A DNA stretch of 64,000 nucleotides from Hippopus hippopus (taxonomy: Eukaryota > Mollusca > Bivalvia > Cardiida > Cardiidae): NCBI GenBank assembly GCA_946811185.2, contig OX328107.1, positions 44,258,360 through 44,322,359 on the forward strand. The letters run 5' to 3'. Below the pieces are notes generated by a model, which ran no database searches, was not told where the DNA came from, and saw only the letters and a program-made list of their open reading frames with translations. Both the position numbers and the translations under genes were made by a program. This document shows, piece after piece, positions 15,401-22,773 of this stretch. The number at the start of each line of letters is the position of its first letter. Positions within the stretch are counted from its first letter, which is position 1.

Positions 15401-17142
15401 TTTTCTGGATATCCAAGGACCACGATTCTACCTCAGTATTGGAAACAGGCTTTTTCGTCCCTGGGCTTGTTCGCTTGGGCTCGTTTGTCCGGGCTTGTTC
15501 CTCTCAAGTTGTTTTAGCAGTTTTAGTGCTGTTTTCCCTCTTTAAAAAAGAACACACAGAGACAGAATTAATCCGTGTAAACAGTGAATTATTTATCATC
15601 TCCAATGGACTAATATTAGACTGACACTAGATTCTCAGTCTGATATGTATACATGTGTATCTGCCAACCAAAGTTGTTTATAGTGGATACTTCACTGATT
15701 TTAACAGGTATGAAAAGGTATTAGCTGCACATAATGCCCGACCATTTTACTCAACCTAAGAATATATAACCATGCAAAAATAGTCATCCCCATTCATTTC
15801 GTTTAGAAAAGAAATCAAAGTAAAAGAAAAATATGAATGAATATGGATATGGACTCACAGTTTATAGCGTGTTCTAGGACGGTACTAAGATGTAGGCAAG
15901 AGGCGGCAGAGTATTGACTGCCTCGAAAAAAAATGGAATAATGCTGAAAACGGCGTTAAATAAGGCATTGAACAACAAAAACTTGTAACAAACAAACAAA
16001 CTCCGTGCTCGTTCCCTAATCACATTTTCTGTTGCCATACAATCACATGTTTAAACAACCCCATAGTAAATGATACTTCGCCGACAAACAGCTATAAACT
16101 TGCCAGTCTGTTTCAGAGAATAGACGAATAACTAAGAGAAAGGCAAAATTAAAGCATTGATAAGTTTAATTCACTGTACATATTCAATGCGATCCATAAG
16201 GTAATGTGGGATGAACAAGCCCGGATGAACAAGTCCGGGCGAATAAGCCCAGGGACGAACAAGCCCAGGGATGAACTGGTTTTGGGACGAACAAGCCCAG
16301 AGCCCTCTGTATTCAGCTGTTTGTTTGACAGAATGGACTTGAGGCATCCAGAACTATGTGATAACTTGCTTGATATAGTGTATTAGGGAGGTGTATTTAA
16401 CCCTCTTTTCCCAGAGCATGGCTTGTGGTAATTTAACAGTGCCAGGTCGCCCAATCTGTAACATATATGCCTTGTAATCCAGTAGATGCAGATATATTTC
16501 CCAGCATGCTCAAATTCTCTCTGAGGACTGATAATGCTCAGTGTGACAGAATTCAGTTCTCTCACATTGTTTTGATGATATTTTAGCAGCAAGCAGCCTG
16601 TAGCTTTATATAAAAGTGGTATGCAAAGTACAGGTAAAAGAAAATGGGGAATTATGGTTACATGTACTGACTGCGATGATGTTACTTGGAGAATATTGAG
16701 AATAAGGTCAAACCCAAAACAAATAAAACCTTAATCCACAGTAATATGTAGTGTTTTTCATCCTTGCGTAGGAGCCTGTTTTAGTGTTTAACTGTTTACA
16801 AAATGATCCTGAGTTTCAACGACCCCAAAGAGAAGGTTTAGAAAACATAGTGGGAAAAGGAGAAAATGCTGGTTACCAGCATTTTCTCCTTTTCCCACAA
16901 TTATTTCTACCACATCATATACAGAAATCACTATTTCAGCTACATTTAATTTATTGTCTTAAATTTGGTTCAGTCCAAAATTTTGTCATCAGGTATAGAG
17001 TGGTTGAATTCAGTGTATTTATCTGTCTTTGGCGACAAAAAAAGAACAACTTTAAAGAAATGAAGATATGCAATGGAAAAGAGTAAAAACCTTGTGTTTT
17101 TCTTTTCAGATGTTTGATGCTGCCAGTGATGAGGAAGATTAG
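286..17142 (+). CDS. PKMYT1: PKMYT1 (Myt1) membrane-associated CDK1-inhibitory kinase, 15 exons, 5' partial
   Basis: Myt1 phosphorylates CDK1 on Thr14 and Tyr15 at ER/Golgi membranes and holds cells before mitosis. Exons: 286-421, 1395-1489, 2416-2498, 3583-3708, 4722-4797, 5831-5953, 7224-7318, 7804-7910, 8839-8942, 9870-9911, 11591-11762, 12562-12655, 13327-13434, 15108-15270, 17110-17142. They sum to 1557 nt (518 codons plus stop), and every junction keeps frame with AG/GT borders. Numbering from the first visible codon: glycine loop GAGSFGEV about 71-78, Lys in AIKK at 93, catalytic HIDIKPDN 184-191, DFG 204-206, and the Myt1-type [10 protein letters not shown] 222-231. A hydrophobic segment at about 340-356 is the expected membrane anchor. 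The tail ends [17 protein letters not shown]. Human PKMYT1 has 499 residues, so little is missing at the N-terminus; no initiator exon is visible before 286. The HxDxKPxN loop and EGDP motif favour Myt1 over Wee1. Confidence 0.93.
649..867. mobile_element. Family A TTAA MITE
   Basis: It begins TTAACCCTTTACCACACAAT and has a diverged central palindrome around GGAGAAAATGCTG/CAGCATTTTCT. The right arm has GTCTGCAAATGCTTTGAATT. It lies in a PKMYT1 intron. Confidence 0.8.
1121..1300. mobile_element. Family A MITE, degenerate ends
   Basis: The central palindrome GAGAAAATGCTGGTAACCAG and its mirror are intact, and the right-arm TTTTGTCTGCAAAT is present. The terminal TTAA sequences are eroded. Confidence 0.7.
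1395..1489 (+). CDS. PKMYT1: PKMYT1 exon b (kinase glycine-rich loop)
   Basis: The acceptor is gcag at 1391-1394 and the donor GTAAAG begins at 1490. The exon encodes [15 protein letters not shown] followed by [15 protein letters not shown], the start of the kinase N-lobe. It completes the split codon from the previous exon (T plus TT gives Phe) and ends in phase 0. Confidence 0.92.
1572..1780. mobile_element. Family A MITE
   Basis: The left end TTAACC, arm GAAGCCTTTTGAAAACATC and a perfect core palindrome about GGTAACC are followed by the right arm TTGTCTGCAAATGCTTTC. The right terminus is eroded. Confidence 0.78.
2172..2399. mobile_element. Family B MITE
   Basis: Reverse orientation: GGCAAAAGGGGGTTTAATGC at the left and CAGAGCATGGCTT at the right. 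The interior carries CAAAAAGTTTTGACCCAGGT, the family's inner palindrome. It lies directly before PKMYT1 exon c. Confidence 0.75.
2416..2498 (+). CDS. PKMYT1: PKMYT1 exon c (ATP-anchoring lysine)
   Basis: It encodes [18 protein letters not shown] and then RERFRGESD, matching the [16 protein letters not shown] region of vertebrate Myt1. The catalytic lysine is the first Lys of AIKK. The donor is AG|GTAAGT. Confidence 0.94.
2756..2981. mobile_element. Family A TTAA MITE, both ends intact
   Basis: Reverse orientation, bounded by TTAAC at 2756 and GAGTTAA at 2981. It carries the ACCAAACGACAAAATTTTAG terminus and the core palindrome. Confidence 0.85.
3323..3552 (+). mobile_element. tRNA-derived SINE
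   Basis: A box A-like TGGCTCAGTGACAAAG and a box B-like GGGTTCAAGCTC are followed by a body with CCTTGGACAAGACACTTCAG and the tail GACTGAAATAATGTTGAAAG..AATCAATCAATC. A second copy of the same subfamily is at 8998-9212. Confidence 0.75.
3583..3708 (+). CDS. PKMYT1: PKMYT1 exon d (helix C to hinge)
   Basis: It encodes [19 protein letters not shown], then the YKAWEE and YLLVELC segments of the N-lobe and hinge. The helix-C glutamate lies in KLQEVAKQE. The acceptor is about 33 bp after the tail of a tRNA-derived SINE, and the donor is AG|GTAGAG. Confidence 0.93.
3736..3911. mobile_element. Family A MITE, symmetrical variant
   Basis: Bounded by TTAACCCTTTACCACACAAT and GGTAAAGGCATTAA. Both arms look like the left arm of the family (CCTAACAGAG and GTTCAGGGTTGTTAAAA), giving a 176-bp fold-back form without the usual right arm. 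Confidence 0.75.
4396..4592. mobile_element. Family E palindromic MITE
   Basis: A 197-bp near-perfect inverted repeat: GGGCC-TGTATTCACCAACCAT at the left mirrors ATGGTTGGTGAATACGGGCC at the right. The centre is CTAAACCAAATGGTTTAG. Diverged relatives are at about 14905-15075, 49007-49190, 56617-56770 and 60513-60618. Confidence 0.85.
4722..4797 (+). CDS. PKMYT1: PKMYT1 exon e (helices D/E)
   Basis: It encodes [20 protein letters not shown] and then LVDLLM, equivalent to the SLQQHCEAWGASLPEAQVW region of the human protein. It enters in phase 2 and ends in phase 0. The donor is ATG|GTAAGG. Confidence 0.92.
4853..5080. mobile_element. Family A TTAA MITE, both ends intact
   Basis: TTAACCCTTTACCACACGGC at the left and GTGTGGTAATGGCTTAA at the right flank an intact core palindrome (GCTGGTTACTAGC). 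Reverse orientation. Confidence 0.85.
5470..5786. mobile_element. Two adjacent family A copies
   Basis: A half copy (5470-5565) abuts a nearly full reverse copy (5566-5786) that begins TTTACCAAACAACAAAATTT and ends GTGTGGTAAAGG. Remnants of the family continue to within 20 bp of the PKMYT1 exon f acceptor. Confidence 0.75.
5831..5953 (+). CDS. PKMYT1: PKMYT1 exon f (catalytic loop and DFG)
   Basis: It encodes [20 protein letters not shown], then [21 protein letters not shown]. It carries the catalytic Asp of HIDIKPDN and the Mg-binding DFG. It is 41 whole codons. The 3' part of this exon together with its donor is tandemly duplicated in the following intron (see 5998-6121). Confidence 0.96.
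5977..6121 (+). pseudogene. Two degenerate tandem copies of the 3' part of PKMYT1 exon f
   Basis: The exon segment beginning GATGGTGT at 5903 recurs at 5998 and, more decayed, at 6089 (periods 95 and 91 bp). Copy 2 still encodes [17 protein letters not shown] with an intact GTATGA donor at 6049. It is open in phase 0 back to a CCAG at 5973-5976. Copy 3 has lost its frame and its donor. The catalytic-loop part of the exon was not duplicated, so the copies cannot replace exon f functionally. Confidence 0.8.
6331..6930. repeat. Family F-like long repeat
   Basis: It opens TTAGCTCCACTGGCC and shares with 17351 and 40846 the blocks TCCGTCGTGCGTCC, CTTCTCCTC-GAAACTATTGA, GGAATGTTCCTT and GGTTGCCATGGCAACCAA. 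It ends near GCGCTCAAGCGCCTCTAGTA. Noncoding, in a PKMYT1 intron. Confidence 0.65.
7224..7318 (+). CDS. PKMYT1: PKMYT1 exon g (activation segment, APE)
   Basis: It encodes [19 protein letters not shown], then [21 protein letters not shown] is diagnostic of Myt1/Wee kinases (EGDPRYMAPE in human). It ends two bases into a codon at AG|GTATTT. Confidence 0.95.
7538..7728. mobile_element. Family A MITE
   Basis: TTAACTCTTTACTAGATGAC at the left, a diverged core (GAAGTGCTTGTTACCAACAT), and a right arm losing similarity near 7728, close to PKMYT1 exon h. Confidence 0.7.
7804..7910 (+). CDS. PKMYT1: PKMYT1 exon h (C-lobe)
   Basis: It encodes [20 protein letters not shown], then [16 protein letters not shown], matching human [22 protein letters not shown]. 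The acceptor TATAG is at 7799-7803 and the donor is GAG|GTAAAA. Confidence 0.95.
7974..8098 (+). mobile_element. tRNA-derived SINE head
   Basis: GCCTGGTAGCACAGTCAGTAG (box A region) and GGTTTGAATCCCC (box B) are followed by a body up to about 8098. Unrecognised sequence (8099-8640) then separates it from a SINE-like tail at 8640-8740 (CCCAGTACTGGTAAAACCCA). A 105-codon ORF across this junction is not a known protein. Confidence 0.65.
8839..8942 (+). CDS. PKMYT1: PKMYT1 exon i (end of kinase domain)
   Basis: It encodes [20 protein letters not shown], then [15 protein letters not shown]. The RPTA motif is the usual last conserved arginine region of the kinase C-lobe. The acceptor is TTTCAG and the donor AAA|GTAAGG. 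Confidence 0.94.
8998..9212 (+). mobile_element. tRNA-derived SINE
   Basis: GCCTGGTTCTGTGGTAAAGT, a box B-like CCAGGTTTGAGCC, then CCTTGGATGAGACACTC and the tail CTTAAATAATGTTGAAAGC. Same subfamily as 3323-3552. Confidence 0.7.
9870..9911 (+). CDS. PKMYT1: PKMYT1 exon j (short basic linker)
   Basis: A 42-nt exon encoding [14 protein letters not shown], with acceptor TACAG and donor GCT|GTAAGT. The basic linker leads into the membrane segment. Its length is an exact multiple of three, so skipping it would keep the frame. Confidence 0.85.
9963..10178. mobile_element. Family A MITE
   Basis: Reverse orientation, from TTAAACCCTTTCCAAA to TTGTTTGGTAAAGGGTTA, with a diverged core (ATGATGGTTAAAGCAT). 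Confidence 0.75.
11591..11762 (+). CDS. PKMYT1: PKMYT1 exon k (membrane anchor)
   Basis: It encodes a hydrophobic stretch [17 protein letters not shown] flanked by lysines, then a Ser/Thr-rich tail ([20 protein letters not shown]). This position matches the C-terminal membrane-tethering segment of vertebrate Myt1. The acceptor is CCTCCAG and the donor GATG|GTAAGT. Confidence 0.9.
12172..12408. mobile_element. Family B MITE
   Basis: GTGAAAAGGTGGTTTGTTGC at the left, inner palindrome TGTCAGCCTGGGCAG / CTGCCAGGCTGACA, and a right end with TACAATGCATTACAGG and GCATTAAACCCC. Diverged. Confidence 0.7.
12562..12655 (+). CDS. PKMYT1: PKMYT1 exon l (regulatory tail)
   Basis: It encodes [20 protein letters not shown], then [11 protein letters not shown], acidic and serine-rich as in Myt1 C-terminal tails. 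Phases agree on both sides (one base in from the previous exon, two bases out). Confidence 0.87.
13327..13434 (+). CDS. PKMYT1: PKMYT1 exon m (SP-rich regulatory tail)
   Basis: It encodes [20 protein letters not shown], then [17 protein letters not shown] and SP dipeptides fit the multiply phosphorylated Myt1 tail. The donor is GA|GTGAGT. Confidence 0.87.
13489..13750. mobile_element. Family B MITE, best-preserved copy
   Basis: Exact inverted termini GAGCCATGCTCTG and CAGAGCATGGCTC. An inner palindrome TCAGCCTGCGCAGTCCGCGC lies near the left end. A second fragment of the family follows to about 13850. Confidence 0.85.
13955..14680. mobile_element. Fold-back element with ACACCAACCATCTATTC arms
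   Basis: GAATAGATGGTTGGTGTCTT near 13962 is mirrored by AAGACACCAACCATCTATTC ending near 14104, and the arm recurs at 14218-14245 (AAGACACCAACCGTCTAC). The stretch is bounded by related sequence GTGACAGGATAAAAG at about 14667. ORFs on both strands are by-products of the inverted repeat. Confidence 0.6.
14740..15075. repeat. Family A fragment and family E MITE
   Basis: 14740-14880 carries half a family A core with a duplicated right side (AAAAACCTTCTTATTCC repeated). 14905-15075 is a family E copy in which AAATGGTTTAGCCAATCAGA occurs twice in tandem. Confidence 0.65.
15108..15270 (+). CDS. PKMYT1: PKMYT1 exon n (tail with KNLL motif)
   Basis: It encodes [19 protein letters not shown], further acidic/serine sequence, and ends IEPKNLLG. 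Human Myt1 ends in FEPRNLLSLFEDTLDPT, so EPKNLL aligns with the cyclin-interacting RNL. The acceptor is TTACAG and the donor GGA|GTGAGC. Confidence 0.88.
15308..16426. mobile_element. Family B MITE split by another element
   Basis: The left half begins GAACCATGCTCTGTG and stops at CTACCTCAGTATT (15440). The right half resumes at TTCAGCTGTTTGTTTGACAG and ends CAGAGCATGGCTT. Together they make one element interrupted by the insertion at 15441-16304. Confidence 0.8.
15441..16304. mobile_element. Inserted TIR element with iterated GGGCTTGTTCRTCC motifs
   Basis: The flanks read CTCAGTATT and CTCTGTATT, a probable 9-bp target duplication with one mismatch. The left end carries several GGGCTTGTTCG/GGGCTCGTTTG motifs; the right end carries the same motif inverted (GGACGAACAAGCCCAG and relatives). 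No transposase is seen. A diverged fragment of the motif is near 57720-57770. Confidence 0.75.
16788..17007. mobile_element. Family A MITE
   Basis: Left end TTAACTGTTTACAAAATGAT, perfect core palindrome (TGCTGGTTACCAGCA), right arm diverged (AAAATTTTGTCATCAGGTAT). Just upstream of the last PKMYT1 exon. Confidence 0.8.
17110..17142 (+). CDS. PKMYT1: PKMYT1 terminal exon with stop
   Basis: It encodes [10 protein letters not shown] then TAG, joined in phase 0 to EPKNLLG. The product mirrors the human end NLLSLFEDTLDPT. The acceptor is TTTTCAG at 17103-17109. Confidence 0.88.
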   Translation: MFDAASDEED

Positions 17143-17350
17143 GGCCTTATCTGCAGAAAATACTAATTTCCCCAAGTGGAAATCTTCAAGATAAAAGAGA
17201 GTTTAGTCCTATCACCGGATCCACATGTGAGCAAAAATCGATGGCATCATATATGAAGAACAATTAGACGCAGCCACTTGTACTAATGGAGGCACATTCC
17301 TTTGCCATGCAGTGTCTAATAAGTGTATTAAGGCTTTCGTTTCTCATTTT

Positions 17351-18152
17351 CAGCTCACCTGAGCACAATGTGCTCAAGGGGAGCTCTTAGGATCACCCTG
17401 TGTCCGTCGTGCATCGTCAACAATTCTTTAAACATATTCTCCTCCTAAACCACTGGGCCAATTTGGACCAAACTTGGCAGAAATGTTCCTTGGGAGTTCC
17501 TCTTTAAAAATGTTCACAGAATTTGATTCCATCAAAAACTCTGGTTGCCATGGCAATCAAATGGAATTTTCTAAGAAATTCTTTAAAAATGTTCTCCTCT
17601 GAAACCGCTGGTCAGATTTTAAAATAATTTCACAGAAACGTTCCATGGGTGACCCTTTTTAAAAATTGTTGATGAAATTTTGATCCGTCGAAAAACATGG
17701 CCATGGGGGGGGGGGGGGGGCTATTTGCATTCGTGTAGTGTCAACAATTCTTTAAACATCTTCTCCTCCTAAACCACTGGGCCAATTTGGACTAAACTTG
17801 GCTGGAATGTTCCTTGGGAGGTCCGCTCTAAAAAGTGTTCACAGAATTTGATTCCATGAAAAACTCTAGTTGCCATCTAAGGAATTCTTTAAAAATCTTC
17901 TTCTCTGAAACCACTAGTCAGATTTTGAAATAATTTCACAGAAATGATCCTTTGGTGCCAGATTATGCCCCTTTTTCGACTTAGAATTTTAACTTACTAT
18001 CCAGCACCCAACAGCCAATCGTTGGCACCCGCATGCGGTGCTCTTGTTTTTTTATTGAAGTTGTTGAAGAAAAAGTTTTGGCATAACAAAAAAAAAATTG
18101 CTATAGTCCTTTCAAAAATTCAGTTGAGTGATCCAGGGCTATCTTAGCCCTC
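17351..18152. repeat. Family F long repeat
   Basis: It starts CAGCTCACCTGAGCACAATG and ends GATCCAGGGCTATCTTAGCC. The interior repeats AACATCTTCTCCTCCTAAAC and GGCCAATTTGGACCAAACTT twice (about 17440 and 17770), separated by a poly-G tract at 17706-17720. It lies in the predicted PKMYT1 3' UTR. Confidence 0.75.
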
Positions 18153-18601
18153 TTGTCTTTTCTCATTATGGGTTAGTTAATGATTTGGCTACGTTACAGG
18201 CACCATATAGGTTCAGATAATGTTGCGCTGTCTCGCAAGACATGTTCATTTTCAAACCATATATGCACAATAGTGCTCAAAGAGATGCAACTCTATCAGA
18301 CTTGCGATGATAAGTATTGCATCATTTATTTGAAAACCAGTTATCTATATTGCTCAGAGATGGAGGGACTTCGAAAATGTTTCAAGGCCAAAAGTCTCCG
18401 TTTTTGACTTGTTTTTCAGTTGATTGCCATATTGTGTTCATAAAACATGCTGGTGCTGAACTAATGCAAGCTCAATTATAATTTTGTTATATTTTTCTAC
18501 ATCTTAAGGTATAAGATATACAAGTAGTTTCGTACCTAAATGATTATTTTATATACTTAGTGCAAATGAATACATATAATATGTGCTATACTAGTATTTG
18601 T

Positions 18602-18831
18602 TTAACCCTTTACCATACAGTCCAGGGTTTTAATGACCATAAAAGAGAAGGCTTTTGAAAACATTGAGGGAAAAGGAGAAAATGCTGGTAACTAGCATTT
18701 TCTCCTTTTCCCTCAATGTTTTCTACCCTTTCAAAGAGAGAAATCATCATGTTATCAACACTTAATTTGTCATCTGCAAAATGCTTTCACTTTGGTCAAG
18801 TCTAAAATATTACTGTTTGGTAAAGAGTAAA
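18602..18831. mobile_element. Family A TTAA MITE
   Basis: TTAACCCTTTACCATACAGT at the left and CTGTTTGGTAAAGAGTAAA at the right, with an intact core (GCTGGTAACTAGC). The right TTAA is mutated to GTAAA. Confidence 0.85.
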
Positions 18832-19147
18832 CAGCTCACAATGTAAAATTGGTATGTATGTACTCAGAAAATGTGTTCAAATAATGACAACAAACCTGTG
18901 AAGCATAACTTAGGTTGATCTTCAGCACAGATACTCAATATCCTCTGTTTCATAAAATGGTTGGGCCTAAACAGCCAGGAAATTGCCTTGATAAGGGTTT
19001 ATTGATACTCTCAAGTCTTGAAATATTTCTGTACTTTCCTTTTTGTGCTGAAAATTAGCAATTTAGACAACTTTTTTTTTTTCTTTTTCTTTTTGTTAAA
19101 GTGTGTAAATGATTCTTTTCATGAAAGAATATACAGATTATGTTTGA

Positions 19148-20115
19148 TCAACCCTCTTGCCACACAATCCAGAATTTTAACAATGCTAGCCTTTTGAAAA
19201 CATCATGGAAAAGGAGAAAATGCTGTTTAATTTCAGAGACACATACTATCATTTGAACTACATGTACATATAAATTATTGGCTGCAAGAGCATTCAATTC
19301 AGATAGGTCTGAAACTTTTATGTCTGGTGAAGAGCTTACAGTTACTAAGCAATCACTTCCTTCCCTTTATGTTTTCAAATGTCATACTTCGGGGCAATAG
19401 AACGCTGCAAAGCAAGTAGTGTTTGTATGATTGTGGGTTATCCCAGTATTTGTAGATTGATGGCCTCTGTGCAGAAGTGTGCATTATCTGTATGCATAAA
19501 ACTTACATACAAAAAAATGTTAAACACCATTTCCAAATGTCTTATGTTGCATGAGAATCAAAAAGCACTTATACTCTACATGTATTGTATTATTAAGATA
19601 TTTGCCAATATGTTAAGCAGTGTTTGTCACCATTTATGTTGAATTGTGTTCATTTATTATAGATTTACTAGAAGATGTTTCCAAAGTGTTCACCACATTG
19701 TGTTCAGGAAAATGAGATTATCTTGTCACAGGTTACATTTTTAATGGGATAAAATTTGTAGAGTAAGGCTTGTAACTCTTTATCGAACAATAAAATTTTG
19801 GACTAGTCCATTTTGAAAGCCCTTGCAGACTACATTAAATGTAACTCAATGATGATTTCGATCTTTGGTCTGGTGGAAAACACTGTGGAAAAAGAAGGAA
19901 ATGCTGGTAATATATGTCCAAATTCAAAACATATGCAGAAGACAAATTCAAAATCTATACAAAATCAGCCAAAGTACTCTGATAGAGTAGAAGACATTGT
20001 GGGACAAGGAGTAAATACTGGTTTTACCAGCATTTCCTCCATTTCCAAAAATGTTTTTAAAGGACATCTCCCTCAGGGTTGTAAAAAGCCGAAATTGTTT
20101 GGTAAAGGATTTAAC
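19148..20115. repeat. Cluster of family A fragments
   Basis: A truncated copy (19148-19340), a half copy (about 19772-19905) and a diverged copy (about 19905-20112, ending TTGTTTGGTAAAGGATTTAA). Sequence between 19345 and 19770 shows nothing I recognise. Confidence 0.6.
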
Positions 20116-20395
20116 CCTAGAGTGCTAAATTATTGTATCTTTTTAAGTAGGGAAAAACAGCCAAAGTACAGCTATTTCAGCTGACTGTCAAGATTCAGCA
20201 TCAGCCTGGACTTTCTTTGATATCTGATCAACATCTACATTTTCTCCCAAAGCAACATGACTTGTACATATTGCTCTGATAGCCTGAGAATGTTATGATA
20301 ACTAGGTTCATTATAAATGTTTGATGCTTCCAATTTTTTACGTTTTTCCACAGATGAATTGTTTCCTTTGTATTGTTTTTGCACTGTTTTCTTGG

Positions 20396-20401
20396 AATAA
20401 A
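20396..20401 (+). terminator. Candidate poly(A) signal for PKMYT1
   Basis: The first AATAAA found after the stop codon, followed by a GT-rich stretch. It implies a 3' UTR of about 3.2 kb containing a family F repeat (17351-18152) and two family A elements. This is inferred from the hexamer only. Confidence 0.4.
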
Positions 20402-20487
20402 TGTGTTACAGAGTTACTGTGGGATTTGTCATTCGTTTAAATGCCTGCTTTGTTTAACCTTTTACCAAACAATCCTGTCCTAAAGCC

Positions 20488-21040
20488 CAGTACACACAAT
20501 AAGATTTGTCTCATGAAATTAATCTGAGAGATTTTTGTATCATAATACACTTCCGTAGACACACTAATACAAACTTTATGATACTCTTTTTACCTGTCTG
20601 GTTTCCCAGCCAGAATTACCAGTATACTAATGTGTCGATCTAGTGTCAGAGCTTACAGAGCAAGATGAAGTGGTCATGACATTATACATGATAATTATTG
20701 CTGTTGCGTTGGAAAAGTTCCTCTCCATGCCATAGTTCTATAGTTTTTCAATGTCCTTCTTGAGAAATACACTGTCATTTTTTTGTATCAGGAAAGTTGC
20801 CTACTCCATGTGTATACACTTTACAGCATCAACAAATGTACAGGTAACTCACCTTCCAGGAAATGCCGTGATATTGGCTGATACTCTAATACAAATCTTA
20901 GGAAATAGAGCATTGCTAGAAACCTAATACATTTTTATGAAATCCGAGAAAATCTTATAATACACATTTTAGGGATGTAAAGACAGTAAGATTTGTCTCA
21001 GATACAAATTTATCTGAGATTAATCTTACTGTGTGTACCA
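20488..21040. mobile_element. TIR element with AGTACACACAATAAGATT ends
   Basis: Left AGTACACACAATAAGATT is mirrored at the right by AATCTTACTGTGTGTACC. Subterminal TCTGAGA/TCTCAGATAC motifs recur inside. AAGC flanks both sides, but the target duplication is uncertain. No ORF of interest. Confidence 0.7.
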
Positions 21041-21165
21041 AGCTTAAAACAATCCAGAGTAAGAAGACTTTTGAAACTATTGTGGGAAAACAAGAAATGC
21101 TGGTAACCAGCATTTTCTCCTTTTACCACAATGCTTTCTACCCTTTTAGAGACAAATTTTGTAAA

Positions 21166-21394
21166 TTAACCCTTTACCAAACAATCCCTTGTTTTTACGA
21201 CCCTTGGAAAGAAGGCTTTTGAAAACATTGTGGGAACAGGAGAAAATGCTGGTAACCAGCATTTTCTCTTTTTCCCACAATGTTTTCTACTCTTCCAAAG
21301 TCAAGTTTCAATTTTTGAGTCTTATTTATTTTGTCATCTGCAAATGCTTTCAATTTGGACCAGTATAAGATTTTGTCGTTTGGTAAAGAGTTAA
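21166..21394. mobile_element. Family A reference copy (229 bp)
   Basis: It is bounded exactly by TTAA on both sides. TIRs: TTAACCCTTTACCAAACAAT at the left; the right end reverse-complements to TTAACTCTTTACCAAACGAC. The central palindrome pairs ACATTGTGGGAA..GGAGAAAATGCTGG with its mirror about TAAC. It is inserted in another family A copy at an internal TTAA. Confidence 0.9.
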
Positions 21395-22022
21395 CACATC
21401 GAATTTGTCGTCTGCGAATGCTGTTAAGTTTGATGAGGCTACTGTTTTGTGGTCTAGTAAATAACACGTTACTGTCCTAAAAAATTTGGGACTTGTCAAT
21501 ATTGAAACCATTTGTAGGTGACGAATGAAATGTGAATCAAGTGCTAGAACTTCTCATGCCAAGGACAGAAAGCTTTGTGGGAAAAAGAGGGAATGCTGGT
21601 TACTGGCATTTTCTCCTTGTCCAACAATGTTTTCAAAAGCCTTCTGTGACAGGGTCGTGAAAACATTGTGTGGTAAAGTGGCCCACTAAATGTCAACTTG
21701 CACTGAATGAATCTGCTTCTTAATAGGATTTAAGCTTAATTTACAAAGCACTATAAAAGCATCTTGACCTTGAACCAAAGTACCATGTGAGATGGTTTTT
21801 AGTGATGCTGTATTCAACATTATTTCAGTCATGTGAGTGCACGCTTATTCATGTATGTTCTTCGTTTCACCAATATGAGGCTAGGGCTCTGAATTACCTT
21901 GCTCAAGGACAGTCCAACAAAAAACCCAGTGCTTCCAACAAGCCTTGAATTTCCTGGTTACAAATTCTGTACTTTACTGTACAGGATCCAATAAATGAGA
22001 ATGAGATCCCAGCTGGACAAAC

Positions 22023-22243
22023 AGCCCTTTACTGCACAATGCCGACTATTAACTACCATGGGAAAGAAGCTTTTTGAAAACGTTGTGGGAAAAGGAGAAA
22101 ATGCTGGTAACCAATATTTTCTCCTTTTCCCACTATTTTTTCTACCCTTTTAAAGAAAAATTGCACCATTTAAATCACATTGAAAATGTCTGCAAATGCT
22201 CTGAATTTGGACAAGGCTAAAATTTTGTCGTCTGTAAAGGGAT
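22023..22243. mobile_element. Family A MITE
   Basis: From CCCTTTACTGCACAATGCC to TTTTGTCGTCTGTAAAGGG, with a core that is asymmetrical on the right (ACCAATATTTTCTCC). A further half copy follows at about 22255-22340. Confidence 0.75.
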
Positions 22244-22773
22244 AGTCAAGTTCACTCTTTCCCAAATATTTCTATGTTTGCAGTACACTAAAGAAGAAGG
22301 CTCTTGAAAACACTGCAAGAAAAGGAGAAAATGTTGATACATGTTATACAAGAGTATGCCTCTGTACCAAGATCAGATCAAGATCAGGCTGCAAAATATA
22401 TGCAGGATGATCTACACTCTCTTATGTTGAGGTATCCTGGCCAAAGGCAGTCATGTTAGGTCTTTTTTCCCCTCAAGACTGAAAATGTCCACTTTGTTTG
22501 CCTCCCAAGGAGTTAAGGTCTACGGCCTCTAACTCTCATATTCAAAGACGGAAGCTGCAGAGATTGGCCGAATAGCCTTTATGAAAGCGTCAATATTTAC
22601 CGCTGAGTTAGGGGTCATAGACCTTAATAAGCAGTGTGTCGAGAAGAAACTATACCAAAGCACAGAGGTTTCCAACATTTTGGGGTTTTCAGAAAATATA
22701 CACTGACCCATTTGGCACTAAAAAAATGAAAAAGACATTTTCTGTCCGTAAATGGAAACTAACAATATTAACT

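Larger units (their letters stand above)
20454..21463. mobile_element. Family A MITE carrying two nested insertions
   Basis: The host copy reads TTAACCTTTTACCAAACAAT (20454), stops at about 20487, resumes at about 21041 through its core palindrome, stops at TTAA 21166, and resumes after TTAA 21394 with GAATTTGTCGTCTGCGAATG to about 21463. Insertions: 20488-21040 (unrelated TIR element) and 21166-21394 (another family A copy). Confidence 0.8.

Noticed and set aside
21195..21467. 90-codon minus-strand ORF and many similar ORFs with [11 protein letters not shown]
   Set aside because: They are translations of the family A palindrome and arms, recurring wherever a copy lies, with random start points and no gene context.
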